Below, piece after piece: positions 57,484 through 64,000 of a stretch of DNA of 64,000 bases. The notes beneath the pieces were generated by a model. It saw nothing but the letters and a program-made list of their open reading frames with translations, did no database searches and was not told the origin of the DNA. The position numbers and the translations under genes were made by a program. Within the stretch, counting starts at the first letter, position 1. The number at the start of each line of letters is the position of its first letter. Source of the DNA: Pampinifervens sp037481935. GTDB taxonomy: Bacteria; Aquificota; Aquificia; Aquificales; Aquificaceae. The stretch spans positions 55,913 through 119,912 of the forward strand of contig NZ_JBJXCT010000006.1 in NCBI RefSeq assembly GCF_046159715.1, written 5' to 3'.

Positions 57484-57924
57484 GTGCAGGAGTTTGTGCA
57501 AATATGCCTTGAGCTTGCCAGAGAGGCCTTCGGGAAGGGCGAGGTGCCAGTTGGCTGTGTGGTGGCAAAGGATGGAAAAGTAATAGCAAAAGCCCACAAC
57601 AGAGTAGAAGAGCTGAAAGACCCCACAGCTCACGCAGAGATGCTTGCCCTGAGAGAGGCTATGAAAGTCCAAGGGCAGAAGTATCTTTATGGATGTGAGG
57701 TATATGTTAGTCTTGAGCCATGCCCCATGTGTGCCTATGCCATGGTGCTCGCAAGGGTGGAAAGGGTGGTATTTCTTGCTACAGATGAAAGGTATGGTGC
57801 GGTGATGAGCAGGTTTGGGCTGTTTGATGAGCCAGCTTTCAACCATAGAGTAAGGTGGGAATACCTGCCAGTAGAGGAGGCAGGCAGGCTTCTGAAGGAG
57901 TTTTTCAGGGAGAGAAGGCTATAA
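57484..57924 (+). CDS. tadA: tRNA-specific adenosine deaminase
   Basis: A 146-residue zinc deaminase that converts A34 of tRNA-Arg(ACG) to inosine. Zinc ligands and catalytic Glu are in HAEM (His 50, Glu 52) and PCPMC (Cys 80, Cys 83). GTG start with no Shine-Dalgarno. Full length. A guanine or cytosine deaminase relation is possible, but the EVPVGCVVAKDG opening and the FNHRVRWE region favour TadA. Confidence 0.9.
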   Translation: MQEFVQICLELAREAFGKGEVPVGCVVAKDGKVIAKAHNRVEELKDPTAHAEMLALREAMKVQGQKYLYGCEVYVSLEPCPMCAYAMVLARVERVVFLATDERYGAVMSRFGLFDEPAFNHRVRWEYLPVEEAGRLLKEFFRERRL

Positions 57925-57925
57925 T
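57920..57925 (+). promoter_or_regulatory. -10 box for the methylase-recG unit
   Basis: TATAAT overlaps the tadA stop and ends 14 nt before the ATG at 57940. This gap is longer than at the 6-9 nt starts, giving a short leader without a clear Shine-Dalgarno. Confidence 0.4.
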
Positions 57926-57939
57926 ATTGGCATTCAGCC

Positions 57940-58767
57940 ATGCATATCTGTGAGAGGCTAAAGATCAGACCCTTTGTGAAATGGGCAGGAGGTAAGCGTC
58001 AGCTGGTGAAAGTTCTCAGAGAGCACTTGCCAGAAAGTTATCAGACATACATAGAGCCCTTTCTGGGAGGTGGAGCTCTTTTCTTTGAGCTTATGCCAGA
58101 AAAAGCCGTAGTGAGCGACATAAACGAGGAGCTCATAAACGCTTACAGAGTAATAAGGGAAAATGTAGACGAGCTTATACAGGACCTGAGCAGGCATGTA
58201 AACAGTCCAGAATACTATTACCGTATCAGGTCCCTTGACCCCAAGAAACTTGACCCTGTGAAAAGGGCAAGCAGGTTCATATACCTTAACAAAACGTGTT
58301 ATAACGGCCTTTACAGAGAAAATTCAAAGGGAGAGTTCAACGTGCCCTTTGGTTATTATGAAAACCCCAAGATACTGGACGAAGAAAATTTGAGAGCTAT
58401 CAGCGAATATTTTAATTCCTCACAGGTAATCATCCTAAACAGCGACTTTATGGAGGTCTGTGCTCTGGCAAAAAGTGGAGACTTTGTTTACCTTGACCCG
58501 CCTTATTACCCTTATGACAACGTTTCTTCCTTCACTAAATATACCAGATACGACTTTACAGAAAGAGACCATTTAGAACTTGCAGAAGTTTTTAAAGAGC
58601 TTAACAGGAAAGGTGTGTATGTTATGCTCACCAATTCAAACACAGACTTCATAAAAAGGCTATACAGCGGTTACAGGATAAAGGAGCTTTACGCATTCAG
58701 GGCTATAAATTGCAGGGGAGACCTTCGTAAAAGGAGAAAGTCCGACCTGCTTATAACCAACTACTGA
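57940..58767 (+). CDS. Dam/DpnM-family DNA adenine-N6 methyltransferase (D12 class)
   Basis: A 275-residue adenine-N6 methylase. Motif X FVKWAGGKRQL at 12-22, SAM motif I EPFLGGGALFFE at 39-50 and the catalytic DPPY at 186-189 are in the alpha-class order of Dam and M.DpnII. These enzymes usually modify GATC, though the target cannot be proved from sequence. No restriction endonuclease is adjacent, so it looks like an orphan methylase; recG follows after 1 bp. GATC is strongly depleted in the window. Confidence 0.88.
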   Translation: MHICERLKIRPFVKWAGGKRQLVKVLREHLPESYQTYIEPFLGGGALFFELMPEKAVVSDINEELINAYRVIRENVDELIQDLSRHVNSPEYYYRIRSLDPKKLDPVKRASRFIYLNKTCYNGLYRENSKGEFNVPFGYYENPKILDEENLRAISEYFNSSQVIILNSDFMEVCALAKSGDFVYLDPPYYPYDNVSSFTKYTRYDFTERDHLELAEVFKELNRKGVYVMLTNSNTDFIKRLYSGYRIKELYAFRAINCRGDLRKRRKSDLLITNY

Positions 58768-58768
58768 C

Positions 58769-61135
58769 ATGCTCACAGATAGAATTGAAAAGGCCAGAAA
58801 GCTGATAGGGGAGCTCTCAGAGGGAGATTACAGAAGGCTTGGCAGGACTTTAGGTGTGGGCATGTATCTCTTTAACCTCCTAAAAGACAGCCTTGAGCCC
58901 TCTTACCTTGAGCTCTTAAAGGATTTTGACCGTCTGTCTCTTGAGAAGAAAAAAGCCATACTCAGAAGCCTTGAGGAAAGGCTAAAGCATCCACTCCCCA
59001 GTCTGGAAGTAGACTTTTCAAAGGTGGAAAAAAAGCCCATAAGTGCCTTTTTCAAACCTCTGGAGGAGCTAAAGAGCCTTGAGGAGAAGGAAAAGAGGAC
59101 TCTCAAAGCCCTTGGCATAAAAGACCTATACTCAGCTCTGTGGTTTGCACCCCTGAGGTATGAGGACAGGAGGCTTCTACACACCATAAAAACCGCAAAG
59201 CCAGGACAGAAGATAGCCCTGAAGTTGAAAGTCCTCTCCACCGGATATGACCCCAAGGAGAGATATCCAGCCTGGGTGCTCTGTGAGGATGGCACCGACA
59301 GAATCTATCTGAGATTCCGCTACAAGGACCAGAGACCTCTTTACTCCTTCAGAAGAGGTCAGGAGCTTGTGGTTTACGGGAGGCTCAAGGAGTTTGGTGG
59401 TGAAAAGTATATGGTGCACCCGGAGTTTCTCAAGGAGGAAGACTCTGGCAGAATTCTGCCCTTTTACTACATAAGGGTTGATGGGGAGCTAAGGAGCATA
59501 TCCGCAAAGAAGAGGCACGAAAGAATCAGAAGCGTGCTTTCAAGGCTTTCTGAGGCTGCAAAGTTCATGCCTGAGTATCTTCCGCAGAAGATACTTGAGG
59601 AGAGAAGGCTTCCACGCATAGGGGAGAGCCTGTATCTTCTCCATAAGCCTGTAGGCTTTTCTGAGGAGGAGCTAAACAGCTTTTCCACTCCTTTCCAGAA
59701 AAGGCTTATCTACGAAGAGCTTTTTCTTTTCCAGCTTGCCCTATACATTATAAGGTCTCAGGTTAAAGCCCTGCCGGCTATAGCCCTGAAAAATCCAGAA
59801 AAGAGCATAGAGGAGTTTTTGAGGTCTCTTCCCTTCAGACCCACCCAGGCACAGAGGAGAGTCATAGGGGAGATGCTTCAGGATATAAAAAGCTCAAAAC
59901 CCATGAACAGGCTTCTGCAGGGCGATGTGGGCAGTGGAAAGACGCTGGTTGCCATGGCTCTTGCCTATACCTTTGCAAAGGAGGGCTATCAGAGTGCCAT
60001 AATGGTGCCCACTGAAATACTGGCAGGTCAACACTACGAAAACTTTAAAAGGTTCCTTGAACCACTGGGTGTTCAGGTGGGTCTTCTCACTGGCTCTGTA
60101 AGGGCTTCTGTTAGAAGGAGCCTTCTCCATCATGTAAGCAGGGGAAACATAAGCGTGCTAATAGGCACCCATGCCCTCATTCAGGAAGGTGTGGAGTTTC
60201 ACAGGCTTGCCCTTGTTGTTGTGGACGAACAGCACCGCTTTGGCGTCATGCAGAGAAGGCTTCTTCTTGAGAAGGGAAAGGGCTTTTACCCACACTGCCT
60301 GGTGATGAGTGCAACGCCCATACCAAGAACTCTCGCCCTTTCTCTTTATGGAGACCTTGACCTTTCTGTTATAGACCAGATGCCTTCCGGTAGAAGGCCT
60401 GTGATAACAAAACTACTTTTTGATTCAGAGTTTAATAAAGTCCTTCAGGCAGTCAGGGATGAGCTTTCAAAGGGCAACAAAGTGTATGTTATATACCCTC
60501 TTATAGAGGAGTCGGAGAGCCTTGAGCTCAAGTCTGCAGTCAAAGAATATGAGAGATGGAAAGGGCTTCTGCCCGGCAGGGAGGTGCTCCTGCTTCATGG
60601 CAGGCTCAGGGATGAGGAGAAGAAAGAGGTGATGGAAAGGTTCAGGAGTGGGGGTGATGTGCTTGTTTCCACCACAGTGGTGGAGGTTGGCGTGGATGTG
60701 CCAGAGGCAACCCTTATGGTTGTTGAGTCTGCTCAACGCTTTGGGCTGTCCCAGCTACACCAGCTCAGAGGAAGAGTGGGAAGGTCGGACAGGCAGGCCT
60801 TCTGTTATCTCCTTGTGCCCGATGAGCTAAAAACAGACAGGGAGGCCATGAGGAGGTTGAGAGTTCTTGTGAGGTCCAACGATGGCTTTGAGATCGCTGA
60901 AGAAGACCTCAGGCTCCGTGGACCCGGTGAACTTCTTGGCGTATCCCAGTCTGGATACTTCGGCTTTATGGTGGCAAATCTGGCGAGGGCTCAGGACAGA
61001 GCCATACTTGAGCTTGCCAGGGAGGATGCAAGAAGGCTACTGGAAGGGGACCCACGCCTTGAAAGGCATACAGACCTCAAAAGGGTTCTGCTCCACCGCT
61101 ACGGAGACAGAATGGACCTTTTCTACGTTGCCTGA
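58769..61135 (+). CDS. recG: ATP-dependent DNA helicase RecG
   Basis: A 788-residue SF2 helicase that remodels stalled forks and Holliday junctions. An N-terminal extension (1-110) precedes the wedge/OB domain (about 145-240), then helicase motifs: Walker A LLQGDVGSGKT near 385, DEQH box VVDEQHRFGVMQ near 485, SATPIPRTLAL, and the C-terminal HQLRGRVGRSDRQAFC. The N-terminal extension is longer than in Escherichia RecG, as in other thermophiles. It begins 1 bp after the methylase stop. The 3' end overlaps the next gene by 13 bp. Confidence 0.94.
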   Translation: MLTDRIEKARKLIGELSEGDYRRLGRTLGVGMYLFNLLKDSLEPSYLELLKDFDRLSLEKKKAILRSLEERLKHPLPSLEVDFSKVEKKPISAFFKPLEELKSLEEKEKRTLKALGIKDLYSALWFAPLRYEDRRLLHTIKTAKPGQKIALKLKVLSTGYDPKERYPAWVLCEDGTDRIYLRFRYKDQRPLYSFRRGQELVVYGRLKEFGGEKYMVHPEFLKEEDSGRILPFYYIRVDGELRSISAKKRHERIRSVLSRLSEAAKFMPEYLPQKILEERRLPRIGESLYLLHKPVGFSEEELNSFSTPFQKRLIYEELFLFQLALYIIRSQVKALPAIALKNPEKSIEEFLRSLPFRPTQAQRRVIGEMLQDIKSSKPMNRLLQGDVGSGKTLVAMALAYTFAKEGYQSAIMVPTEILAGQHYENFKRFLEPLGVQVGLLTGSVRASVRRSLLHHVSRGNISVLIGTHALIQEGVEFHRLALVVVDEQHRFGVMQRRLLLEKGKGFYPHCLVMSATPIPRTLALSLYGDLDLSVIDQMPSGRRPVITKLLFDSEFNKVLQAVRDELSKGNKVYVIYPLIEESESLELKSAVKEYERWKGLLPGREVLLLHGRLRDEEKKEVMERFRSGGDVLVSTTVVEVGVDVPEATLMVVESAQRFGLSQLHQLRGRVGRSDRQAFCYLLVPDELKTDREAMRRLRVLVRSNDGFEIAEEDLRLRGPGELLGVSQSGYFGFMVANLARAQDRAILELAREDARRLLEGDPRLERHTDLKRVLLHRYGDRMDLFYVA

Positions 61136-61914
61136 AAGGCAGGCGTGCAGAGAAGAAACCTGAGCCCAAAGTAGAGCCTCCATACGTGGAAGCTGTATGT
61201 GTAGGCATACAGGCTGTAGCTTCCCTTTTCTACGACTGACTCCCTTATGGACCTCTGGTCAAAGACCTTGTAAACCTCACCGTCCTTTAAGAGAAAGATA
61301 AGAACCCTCCTTTCAAAAAAACTGACGCTGAGGACTGCTGGAGCCCTGAAGCCCTCACCGGGAAAGAAAAAGCCGCTGCTTGAGTAGGCATAAACCTGTG
61401 GGGGCATTTTTCCTACAAAGGGTATGAGGTTCTTAGCCTCAAAGCTACCACACTGGCCTGAATAGTAGAGGTTTTTCCTCTTTCCCAGGGTAAAACTGTA
61501 GTTCGGTATGTCAAACTTCCAGAGAGATATAACGATTGGCATATCAGAGGCGAGGGGGCTGCATGGAATCTGTTCCATGACTGAGTATGGGTCTGAAGGC
61601 TCATGAAAGGAAAGCCTTTTCGGTATGTATTCAAAGGAAAAGTAGGCAAGCCATTTCCAGAGCCCCATGTCCCTGTAGCCTCTTGCCTTATCTTCAAGAT
61701 AGCAGGCGTGTAGTCCTCTCTTGCTCAGTTCCTCCTCAAGCTTAACCGGGTTACCTAAGGGGCTGTTGTATACGCTCCGTGGGTTGACTGCACAAGCACA
61801 CTGCTTCTGGAAGGGGATGGGAGCAGGAGAGGTTATAGAGTAGTTTACATGCTCCACATAGGTGGCAGGCAGGCAGTGGTAGAGAAAAAAGCCAGCTACA
61901 TAAAGGCTAAGCAA
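61123..61914 (-). CDS. Hypothetical exported protein
   Basis: A 263-residue protein from a TTG at 61914 with an N-terminal hydrophobic segment, then a Tyr/Phe-rich region with seven cysteines. No family recognised. It begins 4 bp after the stop of the ArnT-like glycosyltransferase and seems co-transcribed with it and plsY. It might be exported and act with the glycosyltransferase on an envelope glycan; that is inference from position. The high aromatic content (SGFFFPGEG, FHVWRLYFGLRF) is unusual beside its neighbours. Confidence 0.6.
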   Translation of the reverse strand: MLSLYVAGFFLYHCLPATYVEHVNYSITSPAPIPFQKQCACAVNPRSVYNSPLGNPVKLEEELSKRGLHACYLEDKARGYRDMGLWKWLAYFSFEYIPKRLSFHEPSDPYSVMEQIPCSPLASDMPIVISLWKFDIPNYSFTLGKRKNLYYSGQCGSFEAKNLIPFVGKMPPQVYAYSSSGFFFPGEGFRAPAVLSVSFFERRVLIFLLKDGEVYKVFDQRSIRESVVEKGSYSLYAYTYSFHVWRLYFGLRFLLCTPAFQAT

Positions 61915-61918
61915 TAAT

Positions 61919-63337
61919 CTAATAACTCCCGGGCATCTCTTCCTCCACCTTGTTCAGATTTTTGAGCCTGTATATGTAAAACCTCCTTATCTCCCTGCCT
62001 CTCCAGAATATGGGAAGTTCCCTTTCCTCAATTATACCCTCACTTGCCCTGAGCACCCTTTCATCTATGGGTCTGTAGTCCACAAATATGGCATCCCCCT
62101 CGTAGTCTTTCTCCCACAGGTCATACTGGTTCATCCTCCTTCCCAGGTTTATGCAGTAGGTTCTGGGATTTCCCTCCACATAGAAGGCAAGCTCTGCGCT
62201 TATCTGATAGTGTGGGCTAACTATTTTTTCACCCTTTTCTCTCATTTCAGAGACAGTCCTACCAAGCTCAGACCATCCAATGCCAATCTTTGTAGGGTCC
62301 CTCTGCGGTGGAAGGATACCCCCAAGCCCTATCCGGTCAAGCAGTGGAGTAAAGTGTAGAAAGATAAAAAGCAAAAGGCTGAGAAGGTATGCGGGGACAA
62401 GTAACATGCTCCTTGAAAGAAAGGTGCTAACCAGCACAAGGGCAGAAAAGTAGGCAAAGCCAGACCAGTTTGCCTCAACCTTCTTGAAAAGGGAAAGCCC
62501 AGCAAAGAAGAGAAAGGGAAGAAGAGAAAAGAGGACAAAAAAGGCTTTCTTTCTGTCCCCCAAACCCTTCAGCCAGATATAGGGCAGAAGAAGGAAGGGT
62601 ATTACAGATAGAAGAACCAGCTGACCGCCCATAAACTCAAGAAAGGAGTCAATGTTAAAAAGCCCTGCAGACTTGCTGGCAAGTGTGGAAACATGTCTGA
62701 AGGAGACAAAATCATGCTTGTAGTTCCAGTAAAGCACTGGGAGGCTCAGACCTATTGCAGGAAGTAAGCTGAAATAGGGTCTGTAATCTTTCAGAAGCTC
62801 TCTTCTAAACAGGAAACCGTAAACAAGGGCGCATGGTAGTAAGAAAACTGCCGGATACTTACTGAGAAAGGTAAGCCCTCCCAGAAAGCCGGCAAATAGC
62901 CAGAGCCATGTGGAGTTTCTTTCAAAGGCAAAAAAAAGCACCATCACCGTAAGAGACCAGAAGAAGATAAGGGGTGCATCCGTGGTCATCAGTATGGAAT
63001 TAATGGCAAAGCCCACCGTGAGCTGGGGCAGAGTGGAGGCTATGATTGCAGACCTTTGGTCAAAAACCCTTCTTACAAATAGATAGGTCAGTATAGAAAG
63101 CAGAAAAGAAAGCACTATGGGCGTTATTCTAACTGCAAGCTCGGAGACTCCAAGAAGTTCCCTTGTAAGGAGATTCATGTATGCCACCATGGGCGGCTTT
63201 GAGTAGTAGCTCAGGTCTGGTCTTCTTGACCAGTCCCAGTATTGAGCCTCTTCAGGCGTCAGGTCAAGGGGATAGTAAAGCACATAAATAACTCTGAACA
63301 GCAGCATAAAGAGGTTAAAGAGAATAACAAGGGTCAT
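61919..63337 (-). CDS. ArnT/GT39-family polyprenyl-linked glycosyltransferase
   Basis: A 472-residue integral membrane protein with about ten helices. The first periplasmic loop has the Asp/Glu pair of the GT-C fold (YYPLDLTPEEAQYWDWS near 14-30), followed by YYSKPPMVAYMN, both typical of the ArnT/PMT family that takes sugars from undecaprenyl phosphate. It could modify lipid A or another envelope molecule; the donor is unknown. Its ATG overlaps the plsY stop by 4 bp. Confidence 0.83.
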   Translation of the reverse strand: MTLVILFNLFMLLFRVIYVLYYPLDLTPEEAQYWDWSRRPDLSYYSKPPMVAYMNLLTRELLGVSELAVRITPIVLSFLLSILTYLFVRRVFDQRSAIIASTLPQLTVGFAINSILMTTDAPLIFFWSLTVMVLFFAFERNSTWLWLFAGFLGGLTFLSKYPAVFLLPCALVYGFLFRRELLKDYRPYFSLLPAIGLSLPVLYWNYKHDFVSFRHVSTLASKSAGLFNIDSFLEFMGGQLVLLSVIPFLLLPYIWLKGLGDRKKAFFVLFSLLPFLFFAGLSLFKKVEANWSGFAYFSALVLVSTFLSRSMLLVPAYLLSLLLFIFLHFTPLLDRIGLGGILPPQRDPTKIGIGWSELGRTVSEMREKGEKIVSPHYQISAELAFYVEGNPRTYCINLGRRMNQYDLWEKDYEGDAIFVDYRPIDERVLRASEGIIEERELPIFWRGREIRRFYIYRLKNLNKVEEEMPGSY

Positions 63338-63918
63338 GCCTTAAAGCTGTGTTCTCTGCCCTCCATAAGCCTTATGAGGTTTTCCCTGTGTCTGTAAAGC
63401 ACAAAGAAAAACATGAGGAGCGCCATCAGTAATATTCTGAGAGGATAACCAGAAAATAGCAGGAGAAACACCGCAAGGGCAGAGGCACTCAGTGATGCCA
63501 GGGAAACTATGCCCTTCCATCTGAAAATAAGACCCCAGAAGGCTAAAGAAACGATAGCTATGAAGGGAGATATGGCTGTCAGTGTTCCGAAGGCTGTAGC
63601 CACCCCCTTACCGCCTCTGAAGTTATGGAAGACAGGATACATGTGTCCCAGAAGGCTGGCGAGCCCTACAAAAAAGGCAGTCCAGCTCTCGAGCCCGAAG
63701 TAAAGCCTTGCGAGAAACATGGGCAACAGCCCCTTTGAAAAATCAAGAAGGAACACCAGGAGGGCATATTTCTTACCGAGAGCTCTTCCCACATTTGTGG
63801 CACCCACGTTCCCACTGCCCACAGACCTTATGTCAATGCCCTTTGCCTTTGCTATGTGTTCACCAAAAAGCACTGAACCGTAAAGGTAGGCAAAGAGCAC
63901 AAGAAGAACGCTGTCCAT
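63334..63918 (-). CDS. plsY: Glycerol-3-phosphate acyltransferase PlsY
   Basis: A 194-residue, five-helix membrane enzyme that acylates glycerol-3-phosphate from acyl-phosphate, the first step of phospholipid synthesis. Motifs: GSVLFGEHIAKAKGIDIRSVGSGNVGATNVGRALG near 13-45, the cytoplasmic GHMYPVFHNFRGGKGVATAFG near 90, and a late Arg/Glu-rich RHRENL. Complete. First gene of a minus-strand operon with the ArnT-like gene and the hypothetical. Confidence 0.93.
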   Translation of the reverse strand: MDSVLLVLFAYLYGSVLFGEHIAKAKGIDIRSVGSGNVGATNVGRALGKKYALLVFLLDFSKGLLPMFLARLYFGLESWTAFFVGLASLLGHMYPVFHNFRGGKGVATAFGTLTAISPFIAIVSLAFWGLIFRWKGIVSLASLSASALAVFLLLFSGYPLRILLMALLMFFFVLYRHRENLIRLMEGREHSFKA

Positions 63919-63922
63919 GGGA

Positions 63923-63932
63923 ATTATAATAA
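63923..63932 (-). promoter_or_regulatory. -10 region for plsY
   Basis: The minus strand reads TTATTATAATTCCC and then the plsY ATG at 63918. TATTAT ends 7 nt and TATAAT ends 4 nt before the ATG; the former fits the 6-9 nt spacing seen elsewhere. Beyond it (63934-63947) GCAAGTT is repeated twice in tandem. Confidence 0.4.
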
Positions 63933-63972
63933 CGCAAGTTGCAAGTTATAGCATCCCTGCACTCCAGAGCCT

Positions 63973-64000
63973 ATGGAGATTGTAAGAAATTACCGCCATG
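63973..64000 (+). CDS. Possible start of a CDS cut by the right edge
   Basis: An ATG at 63973 opens a plus-strand frame (MEIVRNYRH...) with no stop before the window ends. It lies at a plausible distance from the divergent plsY start. Only nine codons are visible, so this is a guess from position. Confidence 0.25.

Noticed and set aside
1..64000. CRISPR arrays, insertion sequences, prophage or toxin-antitoxin genes
   Set aside because: No regularly spaced repeats, transposase or integrase motifs, or toxin-antitoxin pairs were seen on either strand.

Overview
The window reads as a chromosomal segment of a thermophilic, Gram-negative member of the Aquificota, most likely Aquificaceae (Hydrogenobacter/Thermocrinis type). 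The evidence is the mix of lipid A (lpxB), lipoprotein (lgt), type II secretion and cytochrome bd-like genes, Glu/Lys/Arg-rich proteins, extreme gene packing, and pathway genes scattered singly (hisD at 25.5 kb, hisB at 47.2 kb, argS, murC and dnaN each among unrelated neighbours). No stretch over 300 bases lacks a gene. The largest gaps are 7203-7375, 24920-25043, 40006-40112 and 21828-21929. There is one tRNA, and no rRNA, CRISPR array or insertion sequence was seen.

Layout. 1-3.6 kb (minus): an exported-protein operon with a methyltransferase, a PilP/GspC-like protein, a lipoprotein and a large Cys-rich ASH-domain protein that runs off the left edge. 3.6-7.2 kb: an MDR dehydrogenase, then an operon of an exported beta-propeller and a G3E GTPase metal chaperone behind a textbook regulated promoter. 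7.4-9.8 kb: a hypothetical, lpxB and an RluD-type synthase. 9.8-15.7 kb (minus): a type II secretion operon gspF-G-I-J-C-D-N. 15.8-25.5 kb: an AT-rich island with a second gspG, a gspL-like gene and a second gspF, interleaved with an ABC-exported polysaccharide cluster (Wzt, Wzm, WbaP-like transferase, GT4, GNAT, PIG-L deacetylase). 25.5-36.2 kb: housekeeping genes (hisD, lgt, sppA, Memo/radical SAM pair, tRNA-Arg, murC, recJ, maf, peroxiredoxin, yggS). 36.2-40 kb (minus): mscS and a two-gene cytochrome bd-like oxidase whose large subunit carries a C-terminal cytochrome c. 40.1-47.2 kb (plus): malQ, argS, a UDP-xylose pair, two SPOR proteins. 47.2-52.3 kb (minus): hisB, holA, rho, mnmE, radical SAM. 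52.4-64 kb: dnaN, gcvPB, resB, EVE, thioredoxin, tadA, a Dam-type methylase, recG, an ArnT-like glycosyltransferase, plsY.

System-level signals. (1) Seventeen transcription-unit starts have TATAAT or TAAAAT ending only 6-9 nt before the start codon, which predicts leaderless mRNAs; two such boxes are symmetric and appear to serve divergent genes. (2) GATC occurs only about 17 times in 64 kb by manual reading (about 240 expected), and the few sites concentrate in the accessory regions; a Dam-family methylase is encoded here. (3) Seven of nine convergent gene pairs overlap at their 3' ends. (4) The exported propeller has one histidine per blade at equivalent positions and is co-transcribed with a metallochaperone GTPase, suggesting an undescribed periplasmic metalloenzyme. 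(5) The cytochrome c-fused bd-like oxidase has an array of three 11-bp repeats over its promoter.
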